Shown here piece after piece: positions 1 through 13,600 of a DNA stretch of 64,000 nt (its first letter is position 1; every line of letters starts with the position of its first letter). Below the pieces are notes generated by a model. That model ran no database searches and had not been told where the DNA came from. It saw only the letters and a list, made by a program, of their open reading frames with translations. Origin of the DNA: Grammothele lineata (lineage: Eukaryota; Basidiomycota; Agaricomycetes; Polyporales; Polyporaceae); contig NDFF03000370.1 in the NCBI GenBank assembly GCA_002150815.3, forward strand, positions 868,001-932,000, given 5' to 3'. A program made the position numbers and the translations under genes.

Positions 1-3000
1 CTCGCTCTGGAACCCCATCTCGGACACTGCGCCCAGCTCCGCCTGCAGACGTTCGATCATCCGCTGATCCCGGGCCGGCGTAAGACATACATGCGCTTTG
101 AGGGATGCAATAGCGAGATGGGCTGCACTATCCTCCTCCGCGGAGGCGACATGGACATACTCCGGCGGGTGAAGAAGGTCACGCGGTTTTTGTCATTCAT
201 CGTCCGCAACTTGAAGCTGGAGACCCATCTCTGGAAGGACTCCGTCATCACACTGCCCCCTCTCACCACCGATGCCACGCCCCCCTCATTCACATCCGAT
301 GCGACTACGCCGATCACGGCTTCTGGCTTCCCTGTCGTTCAAGCTCTATCTCAAGACCCTACCCATGCCTCGCGGGAGCACCTCATTGAAGACCTTCCAG
401 ACGAAGATGCGGACCAGATTCGGCTGTCACGGCGTATTCAGGAATCTTTAGAACCCTACAGGAAGACCTTCATATCCGTGTCAGCGACCCTGCGGTTCCC
501 GCCGCCGTATCCCATCCGCCGGATGAAGGAGTTGGATGACGAGCTTATGTGCGTGAAGAGGGAATGGGAAGATGAGGTCATCCGGCGCGAGGAACGGGTG
601 CATGCAGCGCACCAGGCTGAAGACTCTATGGCGACAATCCAGGTCATCCCCTCGTCACCAGACCCGGACGATGTTGCGGCCCAGATTGAGTCACTTCCCC
701 TGCCGAACGTCCTTAGCACACCTACACTCGACGACGGCGTTACTCCCAAGCCTCCGGATGACAAACCTGGCTACTTTGACCTCGTCCCAACCGCCTCATC
801 GCATTCCCTACCTGAGGGTCTGACCGCTTCTCCTCTCCCCCACGATCCCTCAGAACGAACAGCGGCCCAGCTTAAGACCGTTCAGGATATTGCCTTGGAG
901 AGCCGTTACCAGTACGTCAAGTGGTTGCACTCTGAGCAGCGCCGCATCTGGGAGTGGTACCTGCGCAAGAACTCGGACGACTTTCAGGTGGACAAGTACC
1001 AATGTATAAGTTTATGGGAACTCACCCTCCCCATGGACGAGCTCGGAACACATCGGCCGTGCCTTCCGCCGAAGCTTGACTATATCACATTCTACGGCGA
1101 GAATGATCTGACGCTTGGGCAGTTCATCGAGAACAGGGTCATGGATACGCTGAGGCAATTTCTGGATCCGAGCGCGATCTGCGAGAATAAGAGCTGCAAC
1201 CAGCCCCTTGCGCGTCACTGCAGCTTCTTCGTGCACAACGAGACCCGCATATGCGTCGCAGTCGAGCAATGGGATGGGCAAATCATCAACCACCGCACAA
1301 ATTGGCAGCCCTCGCCCGAGACCATCATCACTTGGAGCGCATGTCGGGTCTGCGGCTCGGCGACACCCTTCATTCCCGTCTCTCAGGAGATGCAACGGTA
1401 CTCATTTGCCAAGTTCCTGGAGCTTCATTTCTATCCCGCGGACGTCCAACTCGTGCAGGGCGCAGGGTGTCAGCACAACATCTACCAGTATCACGTCCGT
1501 TACTTCGCAATCAAGGGAATGACTGTCCGCTTCGTCGCCGATCCCATTATCCTGCACGAAGTTATTTACCCCCCTATGCGGATCCGCGTTCGTCCGGAGA
1601 CACAGCTTGAGATCAAAAACTCGGACTACCACCGGCTACACCACCGGACAGGTATATGGTACTCGGGGTTAATTGACGACTTGCGCATCGTCATGAGCGA
1701 ATCTCATACCGGAGACGAAGAAGCGGATGCTCTCGTCAACGCCACCATATCCAGACTAATCACCAAGGCCGAATGGGAGTGCGAAGACGTTGCACGGCTT
1801 ATCGACAAAGTCTACAAGGATTCATCCCCGACAGACACGCTTGCGCTCAACCAGGTTCGCGCGTACCACCAGGACCGTATCGTCGCATGGCAGCAAGACA
1901 TCGACCGCCTTCCGAAGGTGCGCCTCTCGCAATCACACGAGAAGGTCGGAGGGCGCCGTACCGCATTCAACTCAGTCCGTGCCATGTTGCCTAGGCGCGG
2001 AGACTTTCCTTTGTTGGATTTTGAGCGCGGTGCGCCCGCGAGTGTCTCAGAGGTGGAGGAGAGCTTGTCGATGAGACCTACCATGCGCCGAGTTACTGGC
2101 GATTCCTTTGCGTCTGTGTCGTCTGCGTCTGAGGCTTCCGAATCCGAGTCTCTCCCTGGTGTCCCGGACGACAAACCCGAAGAAGTAAAGGAGATGATAT
2201 CTGTCGCTGAGAAGAAACTGGAGGAGCAGAACCGAGACCCGGCCAGTGCTGTGGCGACTACAGATAGCCCAGTGTCGTTGCTACCTCCTGTAGAGATCTC
2301 CGCGCATACCCCCGAACCCGACAAGTCCGACGGAGACAGCGACTCTACCATCGGCGCAGTACAAGGGGAGGGGATATTGTCAGACGACTTGACGTCATTT
2401 TCTCAGGTGTGTGTACCCTCCCTACTTCGCCTTGTATTGGGCTAATAATGACGTGCAGGGTCCACCTTCAGACCAGGCACTCCTCGACCAGGTCGATGAC
2501 CAAAAGGTAGCCGCCCCTGGAGCGTCCCGCCTGCCGAGGCGTGTGTCAGTCTATCCCAGTGTCGCAGAGTTGGTCAAAAAGTATCAGGACTATCTTCCAC
2601 CTTCGGGCGTAGAAGATCTCACGAAGACCGCACTGGCGCCTGGTATACCTGTGTCGGAAAGTGAACAAGAAACCGTCCCCGCAATTCGGCCTCGCCCACG
2701 CCATCCTAGGACTCGTCAGCAGTTCCTCAGTAAACGTTCCTCAATCTCTGACTTTGAGTCGAGTTATGCGGCAAACATCGCACCCAAGTATCTCACGAAG
2801 CGCGTCCCCGCTACCGGTAGCCGTATCCCCGTCGTCAATATGCCCGAGTCACGCAATATCTCGCGACGCACGTCGCCCGATAAGCGACCCTCGTTCTCTC
2901 GCACAAATACAGACCTGACTGCGAGAGTTGGGACAACGTCTCCGCCTCCCCACAAGGACCCACCTTCATCGTCAAGTTCGAAGCCAAGGTTGAAGCCGAA

Positions 3001-5300
3001 CCTACGTCTTGGTCCAAAGGACAAACCCCCCGCCAGACCTTCTAGCGTCGTCACCACGAAGTCTACATTCAGGCGTGCACCGACAAATGGGGCGAAGGTG
3101 GCCAACATTGCGAAACACTTCGAGAAGATGAATCGAGAGAGCGAGCGCGCTAACCGTAGATTCGCTGTTATTCGCGGGAAGCGAGCTCGCCCAGTCGCTT
3201 CCGCGCGGGCGAAGGTAGAGGTCCTCGAGAGCATCAAAGATGCCATCAAGGACGAATCAGAGAGCTCTGATTCCAGCGAGGCTGATGACGAAGGTGGCGG
3301 AGAGGACGATGACAGCGAGCAGAAGAGTCCAGAGAAACCCTTACAGAAGATTCCAGAGACCCCTCCACCGGCACCGCACGTAGTCCTTGAGCCCGCAGAG
3401 GAGTTACCAGTAGTGAATACATCAACTGAAGAAGAGAATATTTCTGTGAAGTCCGCAAAAGAGTGTGTCTCACTACGCCACATCCCCCCTCCGCAGGAGA
3501 TTGAGCTGCCGCCGTCGACAATGAATTCTCCGATGCTTTCTCCCGTGGGACCAGGAACAATCCCAATGACACCCCCAACGGACATCGAAGAGTCGTCTGG
3601 TCGCCCGTCTATCCTCAAGGCACTGTCCGGGTTGTGGCCACAACAGGCGCCATCTCGCAGTCGCGCTGACATAGATACAGACGATCCTATGGCGGATCCC
3701 GAGCACATATTCCGCGACTCGTCGATGGTCGTCCGTACCGACGAACCAACTTCCATCATAGCCCTCGCCCTGAAGTGCGTTTAAGCCTTGTCGTTATCTC
3801 CACGTCTTACGAGCTGACTCCACTTCAGTTCCCCGCAATACCGGGATATGCTTTCCAGATCCCGAGCGGAAAAACGCTTGGCACGGGAGTCGGGCGGTGA
3901 AGCATTTATGCCCGACGACTGGTCTGTGGCAGAGTCGACGTCGACGTGGGGTGTGGTTAACGTGGATAGTTCTGACATCGCAGATCCTACGGAAGAGCTC
4001 CGTGTTCCTTCTTCGAAGCTTCCGTGGGCGATATGTAGGTGTTACTGTCATCAGAGGTGTTGCGCATCTAAACTTTTACTGACAGCTTTCGAGAGCGGCG
4101 GTCTCACCATCAGTTGCACCGTTTTATATCCCGAACAGTTTGATGCGCTTCGGAGGACATATGACTGCGAACGGAGCTTGATCGAGTCGTTGTCGCGTTG
4201 TGTCAAGTTTGATGCTAACGGCGGGAAATCTGGCTCCGCATTCCTCAAAACCCTCGGTGCGTGTAGGTTCTGATTCTGGTTATGTCAGCGGCTGATGTTC
4301 ACACTAGATGATCGTTTTATCGCGAAGGAGCTATCAAGGGCTGAATTACAGGCCATGGAAACTTTTGCACCAGCGTATTTTGACTACATGTCATCTGCCG
4401 TTGTGGCTAACGTTCGTTGCGCGCTTCTGTGATGGGCTTCGTACTGACGTCTCGCTCAGCGCCCGACGTTGCTCGCTAAGATCTTCGGATGCTTCAAGAT
4501 CACGTTTCGGAAGTCACAGAAGCACCAAAGTGGTGGCAAGTCCAAAGTCACACAAATGAACTTGTTGGTCATGGAGAACCTGTTTTATGATCGTCACTTT
4601 TCCAAGGTATAACCACGCGCGATGTCCACCCCAATTGTTATTGAGAGCTGTTTTGCCTAGATTTATGACTTGAAGGGTTCCACTCGAAATCGCCACGTTC
4701 AATCAACGGGCAGGGAAAATGAGGTGCTCCTGGATGAGAACCTCGTACAGAGTATGGTCAATATCCTCTTTGCTCTAGGAATATAATCGAATACCTTGAC
4801 AACAGCTGCCCACCTGACGCCTTTCTATCTCCGCGAACATTCCAAGCGTATTTTACGAGGCGCCCTTTACAACGACAGCAAATTCCTGGCCGAAATCAAT
4901 GTGATGGACTATTCATTGGTCGTCGGCGTTGATAGCGCCAAGAACGAGCTTGTTGTTGGTATAGTTGGTACGTTGATTTGTTGTCCTCACTAGCTCATTG
5001 CTCACTCTGTTCTAGATTACATCCGTACATATACTTGGGACAAGAAGCTCGAGAGCTGGGTGAAAGACTCGACCTTCCTTGGTGGTGCCAACAAGGGGGA
5101 ACCAACCATCATCGGCCCCAAACAATATAGGCATCGTTTCTTGAGCGCCATGGAACGCTACTTTCCTCTAGTGCGTCTGAGACGGTTCGTGATGCACACC
5201 GATACTGACGTCTCTGTAGGTCCCTGACCGGTGGATGAAGCAGCACGACGCCCCCGAAGAAGAGGGCAACAGCCTGCTTGAACTGTGGCCGGACTGGTGA
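1..5300 (+). CDS. FAB1: Phosphatidylinositol 3-phosphate 5-kinase Fab1/PIKfyve, 3' part
   Basis: Makes PI(3,5)P2 from PI3P on endosome and vacuole membranes. The gene is open from base 1, so the N-terminus (FYVE zinc finger in this family) lies outside the window. The fragment starts in the chaperonin-like (Cpn60/TCP1) module, seen as [10 protein letters not shown] near base 120. A long region with a Cys-rich stretch ([19 protein letters not shown]) follows at about 1170-1520, then a disordered Ser/Pro-rich linker to about 3780. The C-terminal PIPK domain (about 4080-5300) keeps GGKSGSAF (glycine loop), [20 protein letters not shown] (catalytic), MDYSLVVG and [12 protein letters not shown] (activation segment). 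It ends LELWPDW-stop. The first intron in the window is 2407-2458; the kinase part is cut by many small introns. It converges on LTV1 with a 175 bp gap. Identity is secure. Confidence 0.95.
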
Positions 5301-5475
5301 TCGTGAGCTGTTGCTAGTGTCTCTAGCAAGTCGTGTCATGGTTTGTGTCAGAATTGTATATCATCCATGCCTTACTCCTTCTCGCATTACATTACCCTCG
5401 CATCTTGTAACGTATACCCCATAACGTGTCTACTCTGACATCTATCAGACAAGCATCCATGGCAGCACAAAGTAA

Positions 5476-7320
5476 TCACAGCTTGCGCATCTTCGTTGTT
5501 TCTTTCTGCGCCAGCGACTGCAACTGATGCCGCGCCTCTTTCGAAAACCGTTCCTTCGTCGCCTTTTTTTCTGTTCTACGCGCTTGGCGGTCCGCCTTAA
5601 CAGCCTGTTTTCGTGCTTTTTTCTCTTCTGTGGTCTCGTTTTTGTTGCGAGACACCGTAATGCGTGCAGCTGGGTTTGAATGTCAGACTCGTAAGCTTGG
5701 AAGTTCTGGGAGTAACTTACGTCTGGAGTCCTCGTCCTCGTCCGTGACTAACGAATCGGTCAAAGGCTTCGATTTGGCAGACTCCTCTGGAACAGAGGGG
5801 AGACCAGTCTTTGGGTCCAACCGAATCCTGGGGACGATTTTGTTACTCCGTGCATGGATGAGCCGAGGATGGTTCTCGAGGTTGCTGTATGTAGCTACAG
5901 GGCAGAACGGATGAGCGAGTGGTCCGCGCGATGTTCCCTATTCAATGTACGCACTCAAGATGGTCTCACAATCCCATCGATCTTTCTTCTCATCGACGTC
6001 CAGAGGCATGAGAAAATCGCCGTCTTCACTCTCGCTTTCGTCGTCCCTAATCTTAGCCTCTCCTAACGCTTTGCGGACGGTGTCGAGTTTCTCTGTAGCC
6101 GAACCAGGAAGTGTTGGGCGCATCTTGCCCGCGATGACCTCGTACTTCTCAAGGAACTCATCCATCATGTCCTCAAAGTCTGCACGAGACGCAATGAGAT
6201 CAGGAGCCTCATCGAGATCATCTAACGACAAATCTTCTTCCTCGTCTGACGACTCGTATTCAATTTGTATCTGTCAAACACAATAACGTATAAGTTGGGA
6301 CTTCACTGGATTCCGCAACCGAGCGAACCTGATCAAATCGTTCATCCAGGACGGTGAGCTGCTCGTTCCTCCACATCGAGGAACTACTCATACTGTATCC
6401 CGAGGCGTCCGACGCACCCTTCCGTCGACGCTTCTTGGCTCCGAGAACAGACATCTGCGGGAGTGTCCCAACCGTGTCTCCGCCATCCGAGTACACATCG
6501 AGATCAGATGCGTCGTCCTCCCGAACGGTCGATGTCGGGTCTTTTTTAAACCGGGCGAATCTATCCTCCCAAGTCTCCTCTGCAGAGCCTTCAGCAGCCA
6601 TCGACTGCGCCACTTCGGTATCGTTGACCAAACCGACCTCGCTAAACGCAAAATCGACCTCGTCTTCTGCGCCCCGCTCTCCGTCCGCGACCAGTTCCCC
6701 GAAGAAGTCATCTTCCAGGTCTTCGTCGACAAACGCATCATCCTCCAACGCCTCTAGCGCCTGCCGGAGGTGTGGATCCATGTCGGGTTGGAAGCCTGCG
6801 ATAGAGGATGGGATATTTTGTTGGGACTCAAAAGTTCTGGGTAGTTCGAATCTTGAGGGTAAGGTGTCCTCGGGAAGGTCCAACAGAGCGATCGGATGAT
6901 TCGCCCTTTCCCTTCCTTTCGTCTTGGACTGCGGTGCCTCAAGCCAGATGCTGTCAACTCCATCCTCATGAACGCCCACTGGTTTCAAATGTTGCATGTA
7001 GTCATAGTTTGTATCGTCAAAATAAACGCCATAAGCAGCGGCCTCGCCAATATTGGATCGTTGCTTGTCATGCGCAAGGTCATTAGGGGATATGAGCTGC
7101 TCAAGATCAACCCTGGACTTTCCCTGTTGATGACAATTAATCACAATTGTAAAATCTCGCTAACAGCGTATGCACTGACCTTGGCGAGGTTGCCCCTCTG
7201 TACAGCTTTGAGAACATGCTTGCTTGCCTCGGAATCATGGATCAATGGGTCGCGCTGAGAGCGGTGTACAACTTGGAAGTGTTGTGCGCCTGGTTGGCGG
7301 AATATGGACTTGGGAGGCAT
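5476..7320 (-). CDS. LTV1: LTV1, 40S ribosomal subunit biogenesis factor
   Basis: LTV1 is a pre-40S assembly and export factor that helps place small-subunit head proteins. The start at 7320 gives MPPKSIFRQPGAQHFQVVHR, followed by SQRDPL, the family N-terminal signature. Next come an acidic centre (LEDDAFVDEDLEDDFFGEL), a Ser/Asp-rich segment, and a basic C-terminus of the LTV1 type with NETTEEKKARKQAVK near 5620, ending KMRKL-stop. Several short introns interrupt it, for example between the first exon and the one containing YGVYFDDTNYDYMQHL, and just before the final basic exon. It is divergent from TAF2 (365 bp between proposed start codons) and convergent with Fab1. Length and domain order fit the family. 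Confidence 0.93.
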
Positions 7321-7684
7321 CGTGTACGGTGTGGAGGGAGGAAGAGGGCGTCGAAGCCAGAACCGTAACGGATGATTTTCTCCCCAGTGCTGTAAATCGC
7401 AGAATCGATCTCTAACCCTAGCGCCAAGACCCGATCGGGAACCCGAGGGACACGATGCGGTCAGCGTTCCCATTACATAATCACGCTTCTCTTGAGTTGG
7501 ACGAGTGGATGCCTCTCATCGCCGTCGTCCACTCTGACCACGGTCGTCTCGTCGCCGCTCTGCTCTGCTGCACACCCAGCTATCCTACTCTACTCGCTTC
7601 TTTGGTCTGCGCACTGCTAGAGGCTGATAAATTTGGCTCTGGACACTCGCGGAGGGCACGGTTATTCCCCAAGAATTCCAATCC
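7321..7684. promoter_or_regulatory. Shared divergent promoter region LTV1/TAF2
   Basis: The space between the LTV1 start and the proposed TAF2 start must hold both promoters. An open frame from ATG 7455 on the + strand runs into TAF2 in frame if an intron starts at 7754, so part of this interval could instead be a longer TAF2 N-terminus. No TATA box was recognised. Confidence 0.45.
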
Positions 7685-10600
7685 ATGCAAAGAGAGCACA
7701 TCCGCAGAGGCTTCTCCATATACGTGTTTTTCCCTGGATACTCTCTTAGATAGGTGGCGCTGACACACTTTGACGTTTCTACTAGCCACCAGAAGGTTGT
7801 TCTTGAAGTAGACTTCAGCGGTTGTCTATGGGTATGTCGCTTCATGAATGGACGCGAATCTTTCGTAAACCACCCGCTCGTAGGGATACACGGAGATTAC
7901 TGTCGTTCCGACGACCAAGGATCTCAAAACAATTCACCTTCATGCTCGTCAATGCGGTAAGTACCGCGTTGTAGAACGTTTCTGTGCCATGAGTCCGACG
8001 CGTATATCTGCAGCCATCCATAACGTGACGGTCGGATCGCACACCGCGGATTTCGTCCACTCCGATCCAATCACATCTCTCAGCGTGTCAAACTCGCAAG
8101 ATATTCATTGCCATCCGGAGCTCAAAAGAAGGCTGTACTCTGCTCTCCAAGAAGGCGACGAGGGGGAGTTGTCCATTGCTATCCCCAAGGAGGTCTCTCT
8201 CAGGCAGTCAGGAAACAGGGCCATTTCGGGCATTATAAGTGAAGGTGCGTTCGTCTTGATATATCTTATTGAGTAGGTGCTAACTTGCTTGGAAGCCGCC
8301 ACCCCGGAACCTCAGACGCCAGGCCATCCAGCCCAGCACACTGCTCCTGTACCCGAATTTACCCCCATTCAGGTGAACATCTCCTACAGTATCAAGAATC
8401 CAGCGGACGGAGTGCAATTTGTGCTACCTTCAGAGTCGTATCAGACGGTAAGTAACTTGCACTATGCTCTCTCTGTCGTGGCTTACATTGGTCTAGCGAG
8501 TTCCGCACGTATTCACCACTCCGTCATCGCCCGACACTGCCCGTTGTTGGGTCCCATGTGTCGATAATCTGTGGGAGAAATGCACTTGGGACTTTGAGTT
8601 TACGGTTCCTCGCTCGTTGGAGCAGCCGGACACCGTCTCGGATGACGAGGACGAGGACGAGGGCGCTCAGACCGAATACCCTACAGTGGTCGTTTGTAGC
8701 GGAGAACTCGTCGAGCAGGTGCGTTCGCCACGAGCCGATAATGAAGCCTAGTGGTCATCCGCCCTCTTAGGTTGCGCATCCATACAACTCCAGCAAGACA
8801 ATCTTCGTTTTCTCACAGCCAACTTCCACGTCCGTGCAGCACATCGCGTGGGCGGCCGGTCCTTTCTACACGCACACCATTCCCGCCGACTTGAGTTCGG
8901 CCGAGGATGTGTCAGGAACTATCCAACCACTTATGCACGCGTTCTGTCTGCCAGGGCACGAGTCGTTCTTGGCAAACAGCGTGGCTTTCATGCGGGCGGC
9001 GATGTGCTTCTACGTCAACGAGTACGGGTCGTATCCGTTCGGCTCGCACAAGGTCGTCTTTGTGGAGGAGATGCCTACACAACGTTTCGATGCAGCGACA
9101 CTTTCCCTAGTTTCGGTCGACCTTCTCCACGGCGAAGACGCTATTGATCCGGTGTACGAAACTCGACACAGTCTTAGCCATGCCCTCGCTTGCCAGTGGA
9201 TAGGCATCAATATCCAGCAGAAGATGTGGTCGGACACCTGGCTCGTGAACGGTTTGGGGCTTTATATCACCGGACTTTTTATGCGCAAACTCTTCGGGAC
9301 CAACGAGTATCGCTTCCGACTCAAGAAGGATATGGAGCGCGTCATCGAACTCGACACGGGGTCCATGCCCCCAATATGTCAACCCCAGTCTCTCGATCCT
9401 CCAGATTCTGTCAACATCTCCTTCATGAATCTGAAGGCCCCACTTGTCCTGCATATACTTGACCGCAGACTTGGCAAGTCTGGCACATCTCTCGGTCTTT
9501 CTCGCGTCCTTCCCAAACTGTTCTTGTCCGCGATCAGTGGGGAGATGGCCAACAACTTGATCTCGACGCACTCGTTTCTCCGAATGTGTAGGAAAGTCAG
9601 TGGTATCGACCCGCGATCCTTTGCAGAGCAGTGGATATACGGAAGCGGGTGCCCTACGTTCGGTTTCTCCGCCTCGTTCAATCGGAAGAAGATGGCCGTC
9701 GAAATCACCATGCGTCAAGACGCGCCTGCGTACAAGCATCTGGAGAACAATGAGGTCGGCAAAGTTATGATGAAGCCTGTTGCTTTCTTCGAGGTCGGTT
9801 TGATCGCTGTCGTATCGCTATTATCTGCCGCATATTAAACCTTTTTGTAGGGTCAAATGACTATTCGTATCCACGAAGCCGATGGAACACCATACGAACA
9901 TGTACTCGATATACGAAATTCGTTCAAGCGCTACGAGGTCCCTTTCAACACGAAGTACAAGCGTGTTCGGCGAAATACGAAACGTTACCTGGCTCGCCAA
10001 GCAGCTGCTCAAGCCGCAGCTGAAGGTGACGCTGACGCAGCTGCAGCTATGGATATGGTCGACATGGGTTTCGGCTTGGAGATATGGGAGAAGGAGCAAG
10101 AGCGGGAGAATTGGAAGGTAGCAGACTGGACAGAGGAAGATGAGCAGAATATGGCCGGCCAGACGTACGAGTGGATTCGAATCGACGCTGACTTCGAATG
10201 GATTGCGGCCATCGCCTTCGACCAGAAGGATTACATGTGGGTCTCGCAACTGCAACGCGACCGGGACGTCGTCGCTCAGTACGAGGTGTGTGCTTTATAT
10301 TCTTGTCGGGTGGAGGTATTCATGTTCTTGCGGTAGGCAATCCAAGTCTTATCGAAGACGCCGAACGCCATCATCTCGAGTACATTCGCGAAGACGGTAC
10401 TTGTCACGAACTACTACTATCGGATCCGTGGCGAGGCTGCCGCTGCGCTCGTCACCGTAAGCTCTCAGACTATCGTTCACATAGTAGCGTGATTCTGACG
10501 GGGTTTCGTAGTGTGCACACCCACGACTGGATTGGTTAGGGTTGTTTCACCTGTTCAAGCTCTTTATGCGTTACTGCTATGAGCCTGAGGATGCGAAAGC

Positions 10601-13600
10601 GGATTTGTTCAAACACACGTATGTTCCACGGCCCAACGACTTCAGCGACATCGCGGAGTATTTTGTCCGTAAGGTAAGGATAAGTTGCATATGATCCTAC
10701 CGTCAATTAAAATCCTCGTTGACAGAGCATCTTGACCGCTATCTCGAGAGTACGTTTTGAGAACGGCAAGACGCCGGCGGTCATTCGTCAATTTTTGATT
10801 GACCAACTCCGCTTCAACGACAACACGCTGAACCCTGTAAGTAGGTTTCTCATTAAATAAGTTCTGAACTGAATATGTGCTGTAGTACGCCGACGCATTT
10901 TACATCTGTACCGTCATATCTGCCCTGGGTTGTTCACTAGTATCCACCCTGCTCCCAGAGCGCGGAGAGTTCACCTCCGGGGACTCCGCCCCGACACAAG
11001 ATCCCGAGGACGAGAAATTACTCGAGAAGGCCGTTGCCGAGGTCAATAGGTATCGGAGCATGGATCGGCTCATACCCACCTTCCACAACGTGGTTACGGT
11101 GGCGGTCATCGAGGTGGGTTGTTTTTCGACATACCGTAGGAAGGGCACTTAATTGATTCATTCACGCTCGTAGTTCCACATCCTTCTCAGTCTCGCGACC
11201 CTGGTTCCCCACGATCCACGACCGTTCTTCCCGTTAACCCGTGAGGGCAATTATGTTCAAGTTCGTATCGCCGCCTTCGACTACCTCTTTCTTGGGAAGT
11301 GGTACGTCCTTAAGAACATGCGCTACATCCTCTCTGTCATGGCACACGACTCGAGTCGCATTGTACGTCGGCATGTCGCCCGTAGCGCGTGTCAGAGTCT
11401 CGCCCTTCTGGTGAGCATGGGTGAGATGAAGACGCCGAAGGAAGCGGACTCGCTCTTAATCGAAGAAGACGGGAATGGCGGTGAGAAGATCAAAGAGAAC
11501 AAGAAGAGCGAAATGGATCTCATGATCAAGGCACTCAGAAAGGATAGGGAGGTTGGTAAGAATGAGGTTATCCGCGAGTTCCTCATGGCCATCGCAATGT
11601 ATGTACCCGTGTTCAGGCCCATTCTTCTATCGTTTACTAAGCGACGCCATCAGTGCCCCAGACACTGACTGCGAGGTTCGATGGTGTTTATTGAAACTTG
11701 CTGACCTCCTCATCCGTGGTTCGGAAGAGGCGCCGCCGAAAGTCACAATCCACCTTCCTCCTACGCCTGTTACCGAGGCTCCTCCCCCTCTGCCTCTTGT
11801 CAAGCTTCCCACCAAGAAGGCTTCACTTCCGGCCAAAGCTCGTGATATGCCGGCCAGCAGCCCGCGCGCTTCCTTCACTATCCCGCCGAAACTCAAGCTC
11901 GTTCCAAGCGGCTCACATGTCGACGTGTCTGCTGCTCCTACTCCCGCCGCAACTCCGCAGACCGCCATCAACAAGCGCAATGGCGAGTTCCCAGTTCCAA
12001 AGGTGCCGGCGAAAGCTGCACATGTGGAGAAGAAGGTGTCCAAGCCCGTGTCCAAGGCGGTCCCGAAGGCTCAGTCGAGTGGCATGAGCCTGAATGATCT
12101 GCGTGGATGCAGGAACGCACTTAAGAAACTGCAGACTCAGAAGAGGGCGGCCGTGTTCCTGCAGCCCGTGGACCCAATCAGGGACCGAGCTCCGAAGTAA
12201 GTCGTGAAAACCTACGATCACGCGCGTAACACTCACCCTGCCGCACGCACCGCAGCTACTTCGACGTCATCAAGTCTCCTATGGACCTAAGCACGATGAG
12301 CGCCAAATTAGAGCAGGGAAAGTATCCGGATCGATTCGCGTTCGAGGCCGATTTCAAGCTCATGATCAACAATGCGAAAACATACAACATGCCGGGGAGT
12401 TTCGTTCACAACGAAGCTACTTCTTTAGATTCATTCTTTGACAAGCGTATGTTGCTGTCGTTGGTGGAATGGGATAATAGCTTACCTCTTTCCCAGTCTG
12501 GGTTAAAATCAATAAGACCTTGGAAGTCGCCAACAAGGCCGCTGCTCAAGCCCAGCCTGCTGCTCCTCCCCTCCCCCCGCCTCCAATACAAATTCCTGCT
12601 ACTTCCAAAGCAGCCAGGTCGCAGGCCGCTCCTGTGGCTACACCTACCATCAAACTTAAGCTCGGTGGCGGTGGTCCCCCAGCCCCCAGTAGCACTCCAA
12701 CTTCCGCCACTCCTGCACCGAAGCCTAAAACGAAGAAGCCCAAGGAACCAAAGTTGTCCGAGGTTCCCCCTCCAGCGCCGGTCTCCGCCCTACCTCCATC
12801 GTACGACGATCTAGATGACGGCACTGCTGACTTGCTCGAGGAGATTATCGCTGTGGAGGAAGAACAGAAGCAGCAACACTCTTCTTCTCACCGAGAGAAA
12901 GAACGGGAGAAACCGACACAGCCACACGTCTCCGACAAGGGTAAGGAGCGACCGAAAATCGTCATCGGCAAGCGAAAGGTGGACACCACAGAAGATGAGA
13001 TCCTCGCACTCGCCACTCCGGCCAAGAAGGAGCGTGCTGCGCCCGGTCCTTCTACATCTGCGCCTACTCCCATTCCTACCACGAAGCGTGTCGAGTCGCC
13101 CATGCCGACGAAGAACGGTGCAGTGCAGAAGTTCAAAGAAAAGCCAGTCAAGCCGTCTCCGAAGTCGTCTCCTCCTGCTGCCTCTCCCGCCCAAACACCT
13201 GTTCGAGTTGCACTCAACAAAGGCAAGGAGAAGGAAAGAGAGACATCGCGCCATGCAACGCCCGTAAATGGGAAGATGAAGAAGACGGCAACAACCCCCG
13301 TTAATGACAAGAAATGCCGCGAAATTCTTCGCCTACTCAATAGCAAGCAAGAAGCGTTCATCTTCAAGCGGCCAGTGGATCCCATCCAGGACGGGTGCCC
13401 TACGTACGTGTCAACGACAGTCAATGGCGGGCCTGTGCTTACATTTTTGTGAAGGTACTACGACGAGATAAAAGAGCCCATGGATTTCGGAACCATGGCT
13501 ACGAAACTCGACGAGGGCAAGTACTCGACAATGGAGGAGTACGCAAGGGACATGGAACTTGTCTTTGCCAACTGCCGAAAGTTCAACCCACCCACTACGT

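Noticed and set aside
9140..9260. Active M1 aminopeptidase in TAF2
   Set aside because: The HExxH zinc site is replaced by HSLSH, as expected for TAF2; no catalytic call is justified.
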